A stretch of 64,000 nt of DNA from Arabidopsis thaliana (Eukaryota > Streptophyta > Magnoliopsida > Brassicales > Brassicaceae). The stretch is from the NCBI RefSeq assembly GCF_000001735.4, contig NC_003074.8:14329261-14393260 (forward strand), read 5' to 3'. Below, in pieces: positions 23,516-36,128 of this stretch (positions are counted from its first letter, which is position 1; each line of letters begins with the position of its first letter). The notes under the pieces were generated by a model. It did not search any database. It worked only from the letters and a program-made list of their open reading frames with translations, and had not been told where the DNA came from. The translations under genes were made by a program, and so were the position numbers.

Positions 23516-26500
23516 TCACATCTTTATAAATCTAATGCCAATCACAGCAGTATGCCTCTCATGCTTCGGCTGCGGAAGAGGTTTTGTAAAAAGATCAGCA
23601 ACATTTTCATCCGTTGAAACTCGGCTAATCTTCACATCACCTCTACCAGTAATCTCATGAATGAGATGATATCGCCTTTGTATGTATGGATTTCTGGTGT
23701 GATCTAGGTTCTTTTGCTTGCGCGATGGCACCATTGTTATCACACCAAGTTCAGTAATGAACTTCCTAATCCAAACAGCCTCCTTACCCGCTTCTGAAGC
23801 AGCTATATACTCAACTTTAGTTGTAGAGTCTGCCACAATGCTTTGTTTGGAACTCTTCCAACTCATTGCTCCTCCTTTGAGACAAAAGACAAATCCAAAT
23901 TCTGATCGGAAATCATCTTTGTCTGTCTGAAAGCTGGCATCAGTATAACCACTCACAACAAGTTCCTCACTTCCTCCATAGACCAAAAACTTATCCTTAG
24001 TTCTTCTCAAGTACTTAATGATGTTCTTGACTACTATCCAATGACTTTCACCTGGATGAGATTGGTATCAGATCGTCATGCTCAAAGCACATGCAACATC
24101 TAGGCGATGAGCATAACATACATGATAGATCCTATAGTAGAAGCATATGGTATCTTACTCATCCGCTCTCGCTCATCATGTGTCGAAGGACACTGAGTCT
24201 TGCTAAGAGTTATGCCATGAGACATTGGTATAAAGTCTTTCTTAGAATCATGCATATTGAACCTGTGTAAGACCTTATCTATATAAGTATCCTGACTTAG
24301 TCTAATTATTTTGTTTAATCTATCTCTATAAATTCTTATTCCAAGAATATAGGCAGCTTCACTTATGTATTTCATCGAGAAACAACTTCCAAGCCAAGTC
24401 TTAACAGACTGGAGCAAAGGAATGTCATTTCCGAGGAGGAGTATGTCATCTACATACAATACCAAAAATGTGACTGCGCTCCCACTAGTCTTCTTGTAAA
24501 GACAAGGTTCTTCTTCGTTTCTAATGAAATTAAACTCTTTGATTGCCTCATAAAAACGAAGATTCCAACTTCGAGATGCTTGCTTCAATCCATAGATGAA
24601 GCTTGCATACCTTCCTAGCAACTTCAAGAACAGTGAAACGTTTAGGTTGTCTCATGTACATTCTCTTCGAGATTTTCATTAAAGAAAGCTATTTTCACAT
24701 CCATTTGCCAAATCTAATAGTCATAATGAGCAGCAGTTGGTAGGAGAATCCGAATGGACTTAAGCATTGCAACTAGAGAATAGGTTTCATCATAGTCAAT
24801 ACCATGAATTTGCTTGTAACCTTTCCCAATCAGTCTAGCTTTGTGTATCTGTATATTACCATCCATGTCAATTTTCTTCTTGAAAATCTATTTACACTCT
24901 ATGGCTTTTCACAATCAGGTAAATCAACCAAAGTCCATATTTTGTTTTGTGACATGGATTCCATTTCGTATTTCGCGGAACCTGTTTTAGGAATCAGGGC
25001 CCATCAGCGCTTCTTCGTATGATGTAGGTTCATCACTCTCTATAATAAATAGATCATGATCATCCATCATCCAATCTCCAAATCTATCGGGTTCGTGATG
25101 GCTCCTTTTGGACCTACGTACCTCAGGTTCCACAAGTAAAGGTTCTACGACTCTTCGTAGATCCAACTGATGTTCATCCTGAGAATTTGGAACATCACCA
25201 TGTGGTTATCAAACTTCTTTGAGTAATACTTTACTCCCACAAGTTTCTTTTGAAAGAAACTCTCTTTCCAAAAAAGCACCATTTCAAGCAACAAACACTT
25301 TGTTGTCAGTAGGGTGGTAAAAGTAATAACCTTTGGTCTCTTTCGGATAACCTACGTAATAACACTTATCACATTTGGGTCCAAGCTTATCAGTAATCAA
25401 TCGTTTGACATAAGCTTCACAACCCCAAATTTTCAGAAAAGACAAATTAGGAACCTTTCCAGTCCATATCTCATATGGTGTCTTCTCAACTGATTTTGAT
25501 GGACATCTGTTGAGCATAAACGGAGACGTTTCTAGAGCATATCCCCAAAAGATGGAAGATCTGTGTGACTCTTCATCGATCGAACCATATCCAATAAAGT
25601 TTGATTTCTCCTTTCAGACACACCATTCCATTGTGGTGTTCCCGGAGGCGTGAGCTGTGAAACAATTCTACACTCTCTGAGATGATCACGATCTCATCGA
25701 CGAGCTTTAATTGATTTGCCAAGTTGATTTTGTATTTCATTTTGGAACTCTTGAACTTTTCAAAGGATTCAGATTTACGTTTCATAGGATAAACATAACC
25801 ATATCTACTGAAGTCATCAGTAAATGTAATGAAGTATTGATAGTTTCCTCTAGCACTTGTCGTCATTGGCCCATATACATCTGTATGTATAAGGCCCAAT
25901 AAGTCACTAGCCCTTTCACTGTGTCCAGTAAACGGGGCTTTAGTCATTTTTCCCAACAAACAAGATTCACATGTTTCATAAAATTCATAATCAGTTGAGT
26001 TCAAAAGTTCATTACTATGAAGCTTTTGAATGCGTTTCTCGTTTATATGGCCCAAACGACAATGCCAGAGAAACGTTGGATTCAAGTCATTAGACTTAAA
26101 TCTCTTGTTACGAATGTTATAGATTGGCATGCTTTGGTTTAGAACATATAGCCCATTCTCTAATAGAACGCTACCATAAAACATATCATCTCGCTCAAAT
26201 GAACAACATTTGTTTTTGATCAAAAAGTGAAAACCTTCAAGTCCAAACATGAAACAGAGATGATATTCTTGTTTAAAGCAAGAACATAGTAGCAGTTCTT
26301 GAGCTCCAAAACTATGCCTGAAGGTAAAGACAACGACTATGTTCCCACGGGCAATGTAGAGACTTTTGCTCCATTAGCCACACGTAGGTCCACTTGTCCT
26401 TTCTCAAAAGTTCTAGTGTTGTTTAGGCCATGCGCATTTACACAAATGTGAGCACCACAAATGGTATCCAATACCCAAGGAGTAGAACCAAAAGTAGTAA

Positions 26501-26651
26501 CATTGACTTCTATAACATAGATACTCGAAGAATATATATTGAATATTTTCTTCTTCTCTAGATCTTCCAAGTGTTCAGGAGGGTTTGATCTATTCAATTT
26601 GTCCTTCTTAAGGACATCTCGAACTGAATAGGAACTTTGAAGGTTTGACAT
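23516..26651 (-). pseudogene. C2 copia Pol (minus strand)
   Basis: Reading leftward from 26651: a protease region whose active site reads WVLDTICGAHIC, so the D-[ST]-G triad is broken to D-T-I; the GAG-pre-integrase finger (WHCRLGHINEKRIQKLH...CESCLLGKM) and the start of the integrase core (LIHTDVYGPM, TFTDDFSRYGYVY) to 25900; an integrase/linker piece at 25284-25517 (KTPYEIWTGKVPNLSFLKIW); RT with intact LYVDDILLLGND near 24450; and RNase H at 23516-24010 (GYTDASFQTDKDD, DLFTKPLPQ). Several stops and frameshifts separate the blocks. Gag is missing: only about 130 bp of C2 sequence remain upstream before the C3 insertion. Confidence 0.87.
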
Positions 26652-26780
26652 AACTGTCGAAAAAGAAAGCAGAAATTAATATGATATTCATAAATTTTGA
26701 ATTTTCGACAATTAAGAAAAGTAACACTATACTCAAAACAAATTTCCTCTAATGAGTACAATGATCCAAGATCCATATTT

Positions 26781-27284
26781 TGTAGGAGCTCAGAAACCGA
26801 ATTGAGAAACAAGTACGAATAAATATATGACAGTTTGATATGATAGTTTTTTCCTTAATTCAATAAATTGGCCGTAAGTGCTTTTTGGACATCACGATTT
26901 ATGAATCCCAGGATACAACCGATCACGAACTAATACCCGAGCACATAAGTATTAGACTCAAGCGAACTTGATCTACGATATACTCTCAAAACTACTAAAC
27001 TAAGAACTTACTTTTAAGAAGCAATAGAGAGGAGAGACTTTAGAATTTAGAGTGTTTTGTGTTTGAGAGCTTGAGAAATAATGAGAGGCTGGGTCTCTTC
27101 ATATAGTAGAGGGAAATAGGATTTTGGGAGAATATTCTCAGGATATGCATGACATATTTTGAGACTATCCTGAGAATATGAAATATTTTGAGAATATAGA
27201 ATATTTTGAGAATATGGAATATTTTGAGAATATTTCCATAAGATTCAACTCAGCAAGCCCAATAACTCACAAATATGACGGCCA
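26781..27284 (-). repeat. 3' LTR of C3
   Basis: Collinear with the right-hand copy, including GCCGTAAGTGCTTTTTGGAC and a perfect 14-bp inverted repeat (27132-27145 with 27166-27179, ATATTCTCAGGATA). This is followed by three or more AATATTTTGAGAATAT units. It lacks about 50 bp found in the other copy near its start. Confidence 0.85.
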
Positions 27285-27690
27285 GATGGTGAACATGATG
27301 TCTTGAACCATCCGAAGTTTAATGCAAACTTAGACAACAAGTATAACACAACTTCATTTTCTCGTAGAACGAGGTTCTCTGTTTGTGTTCATTGTGGCCT
27401 TGAACATGTCTGGTTAATCATGAGTGAACTTGGAGAGTATAGCCTCACATAATCTCCTAGAAACGGCCCCATTTCACACTCACAAGGTGATTTACTAGCT
27501 GCTTGTATTTAAAAAAGTATCCTGTAATTACTTCACATATCTTACAAAGCTAGGTTCAAATCATTAAAAGCAAATGCTTAACCTTTACACATACAGGAAG
27601 CACTATACATCATGTTAGGAACTAGGAAGAGACAACAGTCTCTCAGTGCTTATAACAGATTTAGTTTGATTTAGTTGTCCCTTTGAACCT
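27285..27690 (-). other. C3 3' untranslated region
   Basis: This lies between the RNase H end and the LTR. No coding frame is seen. No obvious purine tract lies next to the LTR, which adds doubt to the exact LTR edge. Confidence 0.45.
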
Positions 27691-27691
27691 A

Positions 27692-30260
27692 TGTCATGGG
27701 ATCTCCAATCTTTGTAGGTGGGGTTACCATCAAACTTCCTCTTAGGTGGTAGGCTTTAAACTCATTCCTCTTGATGATCTTGCAACTTGATCTCGATTTA
27801 AACCTTTTGTAAATGGATTCGCTAGGTTGTCAACTGACTTGATGTAATCGATTGTGATTACTCCAGTTGAGATAAGTTGTCGAATAGTTTTATGTCGTGT
27901 TCTGATGTGACTAGATTTACCATTATATAGGGTACTTTGTGCCTTACCTATAGTTGATTGGCTATCACAGTGTACACGTATTGCAGGCACAGGTTTCCCC
28001 CACATTGGAATGTCTTCCAAGAAATTATGGAGCCATTTGGCTTCCGCTGCAGTTGTATCCAACTCTATGAATTCAGATTCCATAGTTGATTTCGCTGCCA
28101 CAATTTTTTTGCTAGATTTCGAGGATACTGCTGCACCTCCAAGTGTAAAGATATATCCAATTGTGGATTTAAAGTTTTTGGAATCTGCGATCCAGTTGGC
28201 ATCACTATAACCTTCTAAAACTGCGGGTTCTTTACCATAGTGCAAGCCATGATCTTTGGTATAACGTAGTTAGTTCAAAACTCTAGTTATAGCCTTCCAA
28301 TGCTTATGTCCTGGATTGCTTGTGTAGCGACTAAGTACATTTACTGAGTGCGCTAAATCCGGTCTTGTACTGTTTGTCAAGTACATTAAGCTGTCAATTA
28401 CTCTTGCATATTCCATCTGTTGCACATGTTCACAAGAGTTTTTGGTCAAGTGAAGTTGAGGATCTACTGGAATTTTTGTAGTCCCATTAGAGTAATGCTT
28501 GAAACGATCAAGTATCTTTTCAACATAGTGGGTTTGAGACAAATTAAGGCCTTCATTAGTACTGATGATTTTAAACCCAACATAACATCTGCTAGATCCA
28601 TGTCTGTCATTTAAAAATATCTTTTGAGCATGTTTTTAGTTTGATTTATGATATCTGTGTTGCTCTCCAAGATGAGCATATCGTCTACATATAAACATAA
28701 CAAAATGTATCCTCTTGGAGTAATATTGAAATATATGTATTTGTCACATTCATTAATGGTAAAACCATTAGACATCATAACACTGTCAAACTTCTCATGC
28801 CGCTGCTTAGGAGCCAGTTTGAGTCCCTATAATGACTTCACAAGTTTACACACTTTGTGTTCTTGTCCTGGTATAACAAACCCTTCAGGTTGTTTCATGT
28901 AGATTTCCTCTTCCAAATCTCCATTTTAAAAAGCTGTTTTTACATCCATTTGATGTATTTCACGATCTCGTAAGGCTGCAATGCCTATGAGCATCCTGAT
29001 TGAAGTTATTCTCGTTACCGGAGAATAGGTATCAAAGAAATCTAAACCTTCTCTTTGTCAAAATCCTTGTACCACAAGCCTAGCTTTGTACCACAAGCCT
29101 AGCTTTGTACCTATCAATATCACCATTCGTTTTTCCTTTTAATAGTGAAAATCCATTTACTCCCCAATGGTTTAGAACCTTGTGGTAGATCTGATATCTC
29201 GTAAGTATGATGTTGCAAGATAGAGTCTATTTCAGTATTGACTGCTTCCTTCCAACAAGGTGCATCAGGGGTAGACATGGCTTCTAAATAAGTTCTTGGT
29301 ACGTTTTCAGCTAAAAACATCATCAAGAAACCATCACCGAAAGATCTCTCTTTGCGAGCTCTTTTGCTCCGCCTAGGTTGTTCTTCAGGTTCCTGTTCTG
29401 TTTTTTTCAACAGTAATAGTATCCAAAGAATTGTCCTCAGTTCGATTCTTTCGTTCAGCAACTCCGTTAGATTCTGGTGATTAGGGAGTAGTTATTTGGT
29501 GTATAATGCCTTTTTCTCTGCAAAATGAATTGAATGGCTCATTATATTCTCCTCCTCTATCACTTCGAACTATTTTTATAGTTCTTTGAAGCTGATTTTC
29601 TACTTCGAGTGTAAATTCTTTGAATTTTACCAGAGCTTCATCTTTGCTATGTAATAGATATACATAACAATATCTTGTGCAATCATCTATGAATGTAACA
29701 AAGTATTTCTAACCACCTCTAGTTTGCACATATTTTAAATCACAAAAGTCTGTGTGAATTAAACCTAGAGGTCCAGTTGTTCTTTCAACTCGTGGTGAGG
29801 GAGTTTTAGTGAGTTTTTTCGTGTACGCATACTTCACATTTTTCTTGGTTAGTTTTGAATTTTGGAATTAAATTCATGTTTTGCATTTTTTGCATTGTTT
29901 TATAATTGACATGTCCTAAACGTTTATGCCAAGTAGTAAACGACTCAACCAAGTAAGCAATAGGATTTTCATTCATTTCAACAACAGAAGCAGAAGCTAC
30001 ATTTTTCGGAAAGACTGTCATTTAAGACATTTTGACTAGTCTACCTTTAACAAAACTCTTTCCCAGATACACTCCATGTTTCTTAAGAACTAACTTATCA
30101 GACTCAAAGTTAACGGCAAAGCCATTGTTGCTTAGCACCATTCCAGAGATGAGTCTTTTTAAGCATGTCAGGTACATGCTTCACGTTTTGCAGAGTAAGC
30201 TCACGTCCCCAAGTCAGCTTCAGAACCACTTTGCCCTTACCTTCCATCTTAGACATCACC
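27692..30260 (-). pseudogene. C3 copia Pol
   Basis: From right to left: the protease C-terminus (GKGKVVLKLTWGRELTLQNV, about 30245); the GAG-pre-integrase finger (WHKRLGHVNYKTMQKMQ...[10 protein letters not shown], 29806-29930); a broken integrase; the linker and RT start (RRSKRARKERSFGDGF, EAMSTPDAPCWKEAV, 29120-29400); RT catalytic LCLYVDDMLI near 28690; RT thumb (28270-28542); and RNase H ([31 protein letters not shown], 27742-28245). A short direct duplication (ACCACAAGCCTAGCTTTGT) lies near 29070-29107. Frameshifts and stops are frequent. Confidence 0.84.
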
Positions 30261-30332
30261 GTTTTAAAAAATTCAAAAAATTCTCAATCCGTCTAAAGCG
30301 ATAAGGTAAAAGTGGATTTATTGAATTAAGAT

Positions 30333-33085
30333 TGTAGGAGCACAAACACTGAATTGAGAAACAAGTACGAATTTTATTAAATAACGATAATGATAAATTA
30401 CAATAACAGTAATTAAGCACATAAAGTAAATCACGGAGGTAAGATATGATATATTTTTTCTTAATTCAATAAATCGGCCGTAAATGCTTTTTGGACATCA
30501 CGATTTATGAATCCCAGGATACAACCGATCACAAACTAATACCCGAGCACAAAAGTATTAGACTCAAGCGAACTTGATCTACGATATACTCTGACAACTA
30601 CTAAACTAAGAACTTACTTTTAAGTAGCAAGAGAGAAGAGAGACTTTAGAATTTAGAGTGTTTTGTGTTTGGGAGCTTGAGAAATAATTAGAGGCTGGGT
30701 CTCTTTATAACACCCCAAACCGTACATCAATAGCCCATCCTATTGTTTTGTCAAAAAAAAAAGCCCATGGAGCCCACTTAAATTCAAGTGAAGCAAATCA
30801 ATAATGTTAAAGGGTTTTGTTACGTGTATTGTTGGTTGCACATATATATTGGTATATCTATCTCCCTCTTCTCCAAGCCGCCAAATAAGAATCTTAAGAA
30901 AGCAAATCCAAAGCATCAACACTTGAGTTCTAGAGTGTGGTCGTTACCAGATCGGAGAGAGAAGAGAGTTCAAAGGTGAAGGAAACCGAAAAGATTCATG
31001 CCACCGTTCCTAATCTGAGAGTCACCGCGTCATCTTAATCTTAACCTTAATTAAAGGTCTGCCACTACCGTTGTTGTTGAGTATGTTAGTCACTGTGGAA
31101 CGCTTGAAAAGAAGAAGAAAAAGGAAGAGAAAGAGAAGAGATGAAGGATAATCGTGAGGAAGATGAGAGAAAGCGGAGACGAAGGACGATACGTTGCGGA
31201 GGAGAAGAGATCATCACCACCGCAAAGGAAAGGCATTAACAGATGGAGATTTCTTTTGTGACAGTAAGGAGAAGTGAGATGAAGCAGATCCTAATAAATC
31301 AGAAAAGGCGGCTAGGCTAAACTAGAAGCATATAAGGAAGAAGATAAAGAGAAAAGAGTAGTTTCAAGTTGAGGTTATACAAGGATGTTTCCCGTCATAC
31401 TAGAAAGAATCAGTTGCTAAATAAGACATCTCTACAAAGATCACGTGCCATGAAGCCATAGCAACTGACAGAGTTTCAATCGGGTTTATATTCGAGAAGT
31501 TATACACGTTTTTTTCTGGACAAGTAACTGCCAAAGCTGTCCAAATCTATGCTAAGTAGAAATCCAGAACAGTGTGTGACTACTAGTTTTGTGATACGTT
31601 TTCCAGATGTACTAGAAGGAATTATATCGATATCAAGACGTTTATGGAAAGATATTTCTTTAAGGAACTCATAGTAGCTGACAACTTGTCCATCGGATTT
31701 AAGCTCTCTCTGGAATTGACCTTAGAAGTTTGCCCATAATCATCTCAAGTTGCAGAAACCTAGATATCAGTTCTGAGGCAGCATCTTCAGAAGAATGTGG
31801 GAGATTCATGTGAAATCTGATAGAGATAAAACTTTGTGTAGACGTTCATGTTGCTACTGTCTAACTATTCAACGGTGGGATTACATTTTGCACGGTTAGT
31901 TATTGATGTATGTATATGTTTCCGAGACTGATAATTATGGGGTAAATTGTGATGGTTTGTGTTGTTGTTTTGTTAAACGAGCTTGGTTTGAAGCCAAACC
32001 TTACAGGAGCTTTTAAGACTCAGTGTTTTACTTCATGGTTGATGGAGAGCCAAGATGGTGTTCAATAGTATGAGCTTGGAAGCAAACTAGTAACTTGTCT
32101 AAAGGATAAAGGAGAAGAGAGTTGTTCTTCATCTTCAATTAGGCTAAGGTGAGGGTGGTATTTGCGGATATGTAGTAAACTCTTTCCTTATATACTTTTT
32201 GATAGTTGCTGGGTATAGGCTCGAGAATTGTCCTTGTTGATTTATGTGAATTTGTGTGAAGCTACGTTGTTAGTAACATAATATTTGAAATGCATTGGTG
32301 ACATGATTTGATATATTTAATATATATTAAATTACAAAACTTCTTATGTATATGAGATTATAAAACTAAAAAGTATGAAAAATATATTTAAGGATGTTGG
32401 ACTGTAATTGGGCTGACAGGCCCATTACAGATCATTAACCGCTGACAAGCAATGAGAGGAAGGATCGAGCTACGGCCGTGGTCTTCCAAAAAATATGCTT
32501 GAGTAGCCAAGGTTAATAGGCTTGAGTAGCCAAATTTAATATAGGCTTGTGAAGCCATAAAGTTAAATACTAAAACTAAAAACGAAAATAAAATATAATG
32601 TTGTGAGCAAGACGCATGTTTGTTTGTTTAATTGTTAGACATTCTGAATCTTTGCTAAGTAATGGTTGTTGATTATATTTGGAACGTTTTTACTGTATGT
32701 CCAGTAGGCAGAGTTGATCCCCTAACTAAGTAAACTTGTTTTACTCACCCCTTTTTCCCATTTTCTCCAGGTTAGTAAGTATCAAAAGTTGCGGTTGAAA
32801 TTTGTTCGTTGGTGAATTTTAAATAAAGAAAAGTTTTGGCAAGACCGGATGAATAACACGCTATCTTAGCCTGTATGGCGGGACATGTGTTATACTCTTT
32901 ATATAGTAGAGGGAGATAGGATTTTGTGAGAATATTCTCAGGATATGCATGACATATTTTGAGACTATCCTGAGAATATAGCATATTCTGAGAATATAAA
33001 ATATTTTGATAATATGGAATATTTTGAGAATATTTCCATAAGATTTAACTCAACAAGCCCAAGAACTCACAAGCATGACGGTCCA
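30333..33085 (-). repeat. 5' LTR of C3, split by an insertion
   Basis: LTR sequence occupies 30333-30705 and 32900-33085 and is collinear with 26781-27284. The conserved 14-bp inverted repeat is at 32932-32945 and 32966-32979. The two halves join within GGGTCTCTTTATATAG once the insert and one CTCTT are removed, matching GGGTCTCTTCATATAG in the other LTR. Confidence 0.84.
30706..32894 (+). mobile_element. 2.19-kb insert, probable solo LTR with TATA ends
   Basis: The insert starts TATAACACCCC and ends GTGTTATA, an 8-bp inverted pair (TATAACAC). It is flanked by the 5-bp TSD CTCTT (30701-30705 and 32895-32899). An ACACCCC start, no long ORF and a size over 2 kb suggest a gypsy solo LTR, but the non-TG end is unusual. 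If the border is shifted by 3 bp the TSD becomes 8 bp, which would fit a hAT-like DNA transposon instead. Three short repeats of GCTTGAGTAGCC(A) lie at about 32497-32560. Orientation is arbitrary. Confidence 0.68.
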
Positions 33086-34311
33086 CAAGCCTGACAGCCC
33101 TCGAGCTGACGACGGGACGACACGACAACCCGCAGGCCGGTTCGGTTCGGTCTGGTTTGGTCCAAGTGTCCCACTTTACACCCTTATTTCTCATTCAATA
33201 CAACTCCGTTTTTGACGCATGAGTATACTATTTTGTAGTACTCTTTAACAGCTTTCCAATACACTAATGACCCGATAATTCCGTTCAACCCTTTGGTCGG
33301 AGTTTGACCAGAAAGTCACCGGAAAAGTTTTGTGTCAAAAAAGTTATAACATATTTCACTAGAATCCAAGTGAGCTTTGGCTTCACCCCTAAATATCTAG
33401 TTATTTAGGTAAGTAACACCTTGTTAATTATATCCAGTATAATTCTTGGTTGTGGATGACATCTAATGTCTTATCCAACCCTATATCTTTAAGCTCAAAA
33501 CCGTTTTAATAGTTTAGTCAAATAAACCAATTTTATTTCACATGGTAACTGTTACCATATGCCTCACTCTCAAACAATTGCAGACCACTGCTTTGGCAGA
33601 CCCGCTAAACAACAATTTAAATTTTAAGAGTTGATAAAATTGGGAAGACATCAAATACTTGGTATTAGCTGAGGAATTAATTTTATAACTCAATTTTATA
33701 TTTAAAATTTATATCCAATATAAATAAAATATATAATACATATCTGATATGTAATTCATTAAAGTATAAAATTTTTAATTAATCTTAATCAAATTAAATT
33801 ATTAGTTTTAAAAAAAATTGATCTTAATTAATTTTTAATAATTCTAATCATATTAAAATATATTATAATCGAGTTAATCCTAATCAAATTAGGATTTATC
33901 AAATTATTATTATCACAAGAATGATTATGATCAAATCAAAATCTTTACACAAATATTACGGTAATTAATTTCCCTCTTCTCAAGAAAGTAAATCACAAAC
34001 CAAAAATATTCTATAATATTTATGGTAAGAATCTTTTAAATAAGGAACAATTTCAAATCAACAAAAAATCTCATTATTACTCGTAACATGATATATATAT
34101 TATATTAAATATTTGATTATAATTACTTTAATCCGGATAAATATGGAAACACATATACGATATATACATTGAATCCTGACATTATATTTAAATATCTATG
34201 TATAATGATTAATGGAAATTTCACGTGATCAAGGTAAATGTCTAATCAAACTTCATAAACACGTATATCTTTATATATTATACCTTTATTAATACTTAAC
34301 ATTAAAGCATA
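33086..34311. other. Non-coding AT-rich stretch between C3 and the Helitron-like unit
   Basis: No gene is seen. It begins GC-rich with repeated CGGTTCGGTTCGGT-like sequence (about 33140) and becomes strongly AT-rich from 33600. A perfect short palindrome (ATGGTAAC-T-GTTACCAT, 33542-33558) lies in it. By position it should be C2 5' leader or Gag-region remnant, or the outer part of the C3 LTR; I cannot decide. Confidence 0.4.
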
Positions 34312-34374
34312 TCTAATTTATATTATATAAAAGTTGAAGCTATTTGTTTTTAAAGCCATCCACATAGGATTTAA

Positions 34375-34520
34375 AACGAACAATCGGAAGCTAACACATC
34401 AATAATTAACATATTTAATATCTAATTAATTAACATTTTTGAAAATAACCAATTAGGAGCTGCCACATCAATAATTAACATATTTAGCATCTAGTTAATT
34501 AATATTTTTAAAAATAGTAA
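34375..34520 (+). repeat. Tandem duplication in the Helitron 5' region
   Basis: Two imperfect copies of about 70 bp carry CACATCAATAATTAACATAT, then TTTA(A/G)(T/C)ATCTA and an ATTAATTAA-like run. This sort of repeat is common near Arabidopsis Helitron starts. Confidence 0.65.
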
Positions 34521-35630
34521 TTATTTTTTATTTTAAAATTCAAAATAAGAAAGGAAAATAACAAATATTAAATTTAAACATATAAATAAAGCAAGTTATA
34601 TAATTATAATTATATAATATTAAACCCAACCTTATAGGATTTTATACAACTAATCCAACATTTTAATATAATTTAAAGAAATGTAACAAGGACGTGGTTT
34701 GATGGTGGTGTTTTTAATCGTATCAATTTTAATCAAGTTCTCGAAGATATAAATTGAGGTCTTTCAGTCTGGGAAGCTTGAAGGTGAAGAGGATCTAAAC
34801 TACATCAAAAGAGAGAAGTGATATAGTTAAGTACTAATTTAGAAGCTAAAACATTTTCTTAGAATAATAGAAAACAAAACAGAGTACATCTTGACGAGAT
34901 TAAAAAATGCTTATACTAACAAAAAAAAAAGAGATTTTCGAAGAAAAAATATGGATAATGTGAAAAGTTTAGAAGGTATGACACATATTGATTAGACAAA
35001 ATCATAAGAGGATGGAAAGAGACAATGTAAGAAAAAATTGAAACAAATAAAACGAGTTCTTGCAAAAAGATAGGAATACTATTAGCTCTCTGTAAAAAAG
35101 TTGTGAAGACAGAAATTCATATACATATTGAAAAAAATATGTGAAAAATATGAGTTGTTAAAAAAAAGTATAGATAAGCTTAGGATTATACTTCTACATA
35201 ATATCTTATTTTTAGAAGAGCTATACTAACTAATGCAGCGAAGATAAACGAAAAGATAGTAAATTTGCGGGTACCAAAATTAGAATCGTCGAATCTATTT
35301 TCCATACAACAATTTATTTCATACGTAAAAAACGTCGTTAACCTAAATATCTAAAGCTAAAGAGAGAGTCATGAACCAAAAAAATGTTCTTTTGATAAAT
35401 GTTGTAAAGAATTTTTCTAGTTATGGGGGAAATCAAATCTCAAAGAGAGAAAAATATATCTTTAAAAACAGTCTCCTTTTTTATAATTTTACAACTTTTT
35501 TTTTGTAGATTACTAATTAATTGTATAATTTTCTTAATTATAAAAGTATATATAGATAACAATGTAAAACCCAAAACTTTATTTTCTGCTTTCTGAATCA
35601 AATCAGATTTCAAAGAGAGAAACGACGATA
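34521..35630. other. AT-rich non-coding Helitron interior
   Basis: No supportable gene. The sequence is A-rich with several A runs (34920, 35160). A CAAAGAGAGAAA-like word occurs at about 35436 and again just before the F-box start at about 35610. Confidence 0.4.
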
Positions 35631-36128
35631 ATGTCCAATCTTCCGTCAGATTTGTTAGAGGAACGATGGCTCATGCAAGGTTCTTGATGAAAGCGGCAAT
35701 ATCGACAATGACTTGCTTGGTAAAAGTGTGTCTTTGAAGGGTAATACTTAATGGTGTGCTTTGGATATAGAACACATAGGCTATAAATTGTTACTCAGTT
35801 TTGTTTTTACAGCAAGAAAGATTTAGACGTGTCTTCTGCCAAATCGAATGACGGTCGCGTGGTTCTATCAGTTCTTAGAGAAAACAAACTCTCACTTCTA
35901 GATATGAGTTTTGTTACATTAAAGATTGATATATGGGTGACCAATAAGTTTTATACTGTAGTTGCAACGTTGCAGTGGACCAAATACTTTACAATGGATA
36001 CACCCATTGACATTAAGCTTCCTCTGTATTTTGTCAGTTTTGCATTCGACGAGGAACAAAAAAGGCTTTGTATTGTGATCGAATTCTTAAGGAAATGGTA
36101 TACATTCTTGGAGATATCGAGAGGATGA
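35631..36128 (+). pseudogene. F-box/FBA gene fragment, internally deleted
   Basis: ATG at 35631 begins MSNLPSDLLEE, a typical start of a plant F-box domain (SCF ubiquitin-ligase substrate adaptor). The rest of the F-box is gone. The sequence jumps to SGNIDNDLLGKSVSLKGNT and then, in another frame, to an F-box-associated (FBA) block: RVVLSVLRENKLSLLDMSF, IDIWVTNKF, WTKYFTMDTPI, FVSFAFDEEQKRLCIVIEF. The frame ends at 36126. Normal FBA proteins have about 370-400 residues; under half remains. Its place inside a Helitron suggests capture of a host gene fragment, though independent decay is possible. Confidence 0.8.

Larger units (their letters stand above)
26781..33085 (-). mobile_element. Ty1/copia element C3 (minus strand), deletion derivative
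   Basis: Matching repeats at 26781-27284 and 30333-33085 (the latter split by an insert) flank 3 kb of minus-strand copia Pol. On the + strand both repeats start TGTAGGAGC and run to GACGG(T)CCA. No flanking TSD was found (TATTT on the left, CAAGC on the right) and no tRNA-Met PBS lies next to the 5' LTR. The outer ends may therefore be eroded or the right boundary misjudged. Gag and the first part of protease are absent. RNase H and RT resemble C1 closely, so C1 and C3 are related families. Confidence 0.78.

Noticed and set aside
33346..33356. CATATTT near 33350 as the right TSD of C3 (TATTT)
   Set aside because: LTR similarity ends at 33085 and the intervening sequence has no counterpart in the left LTR; a 5-base match is expected by chance in AT-rich DNA.
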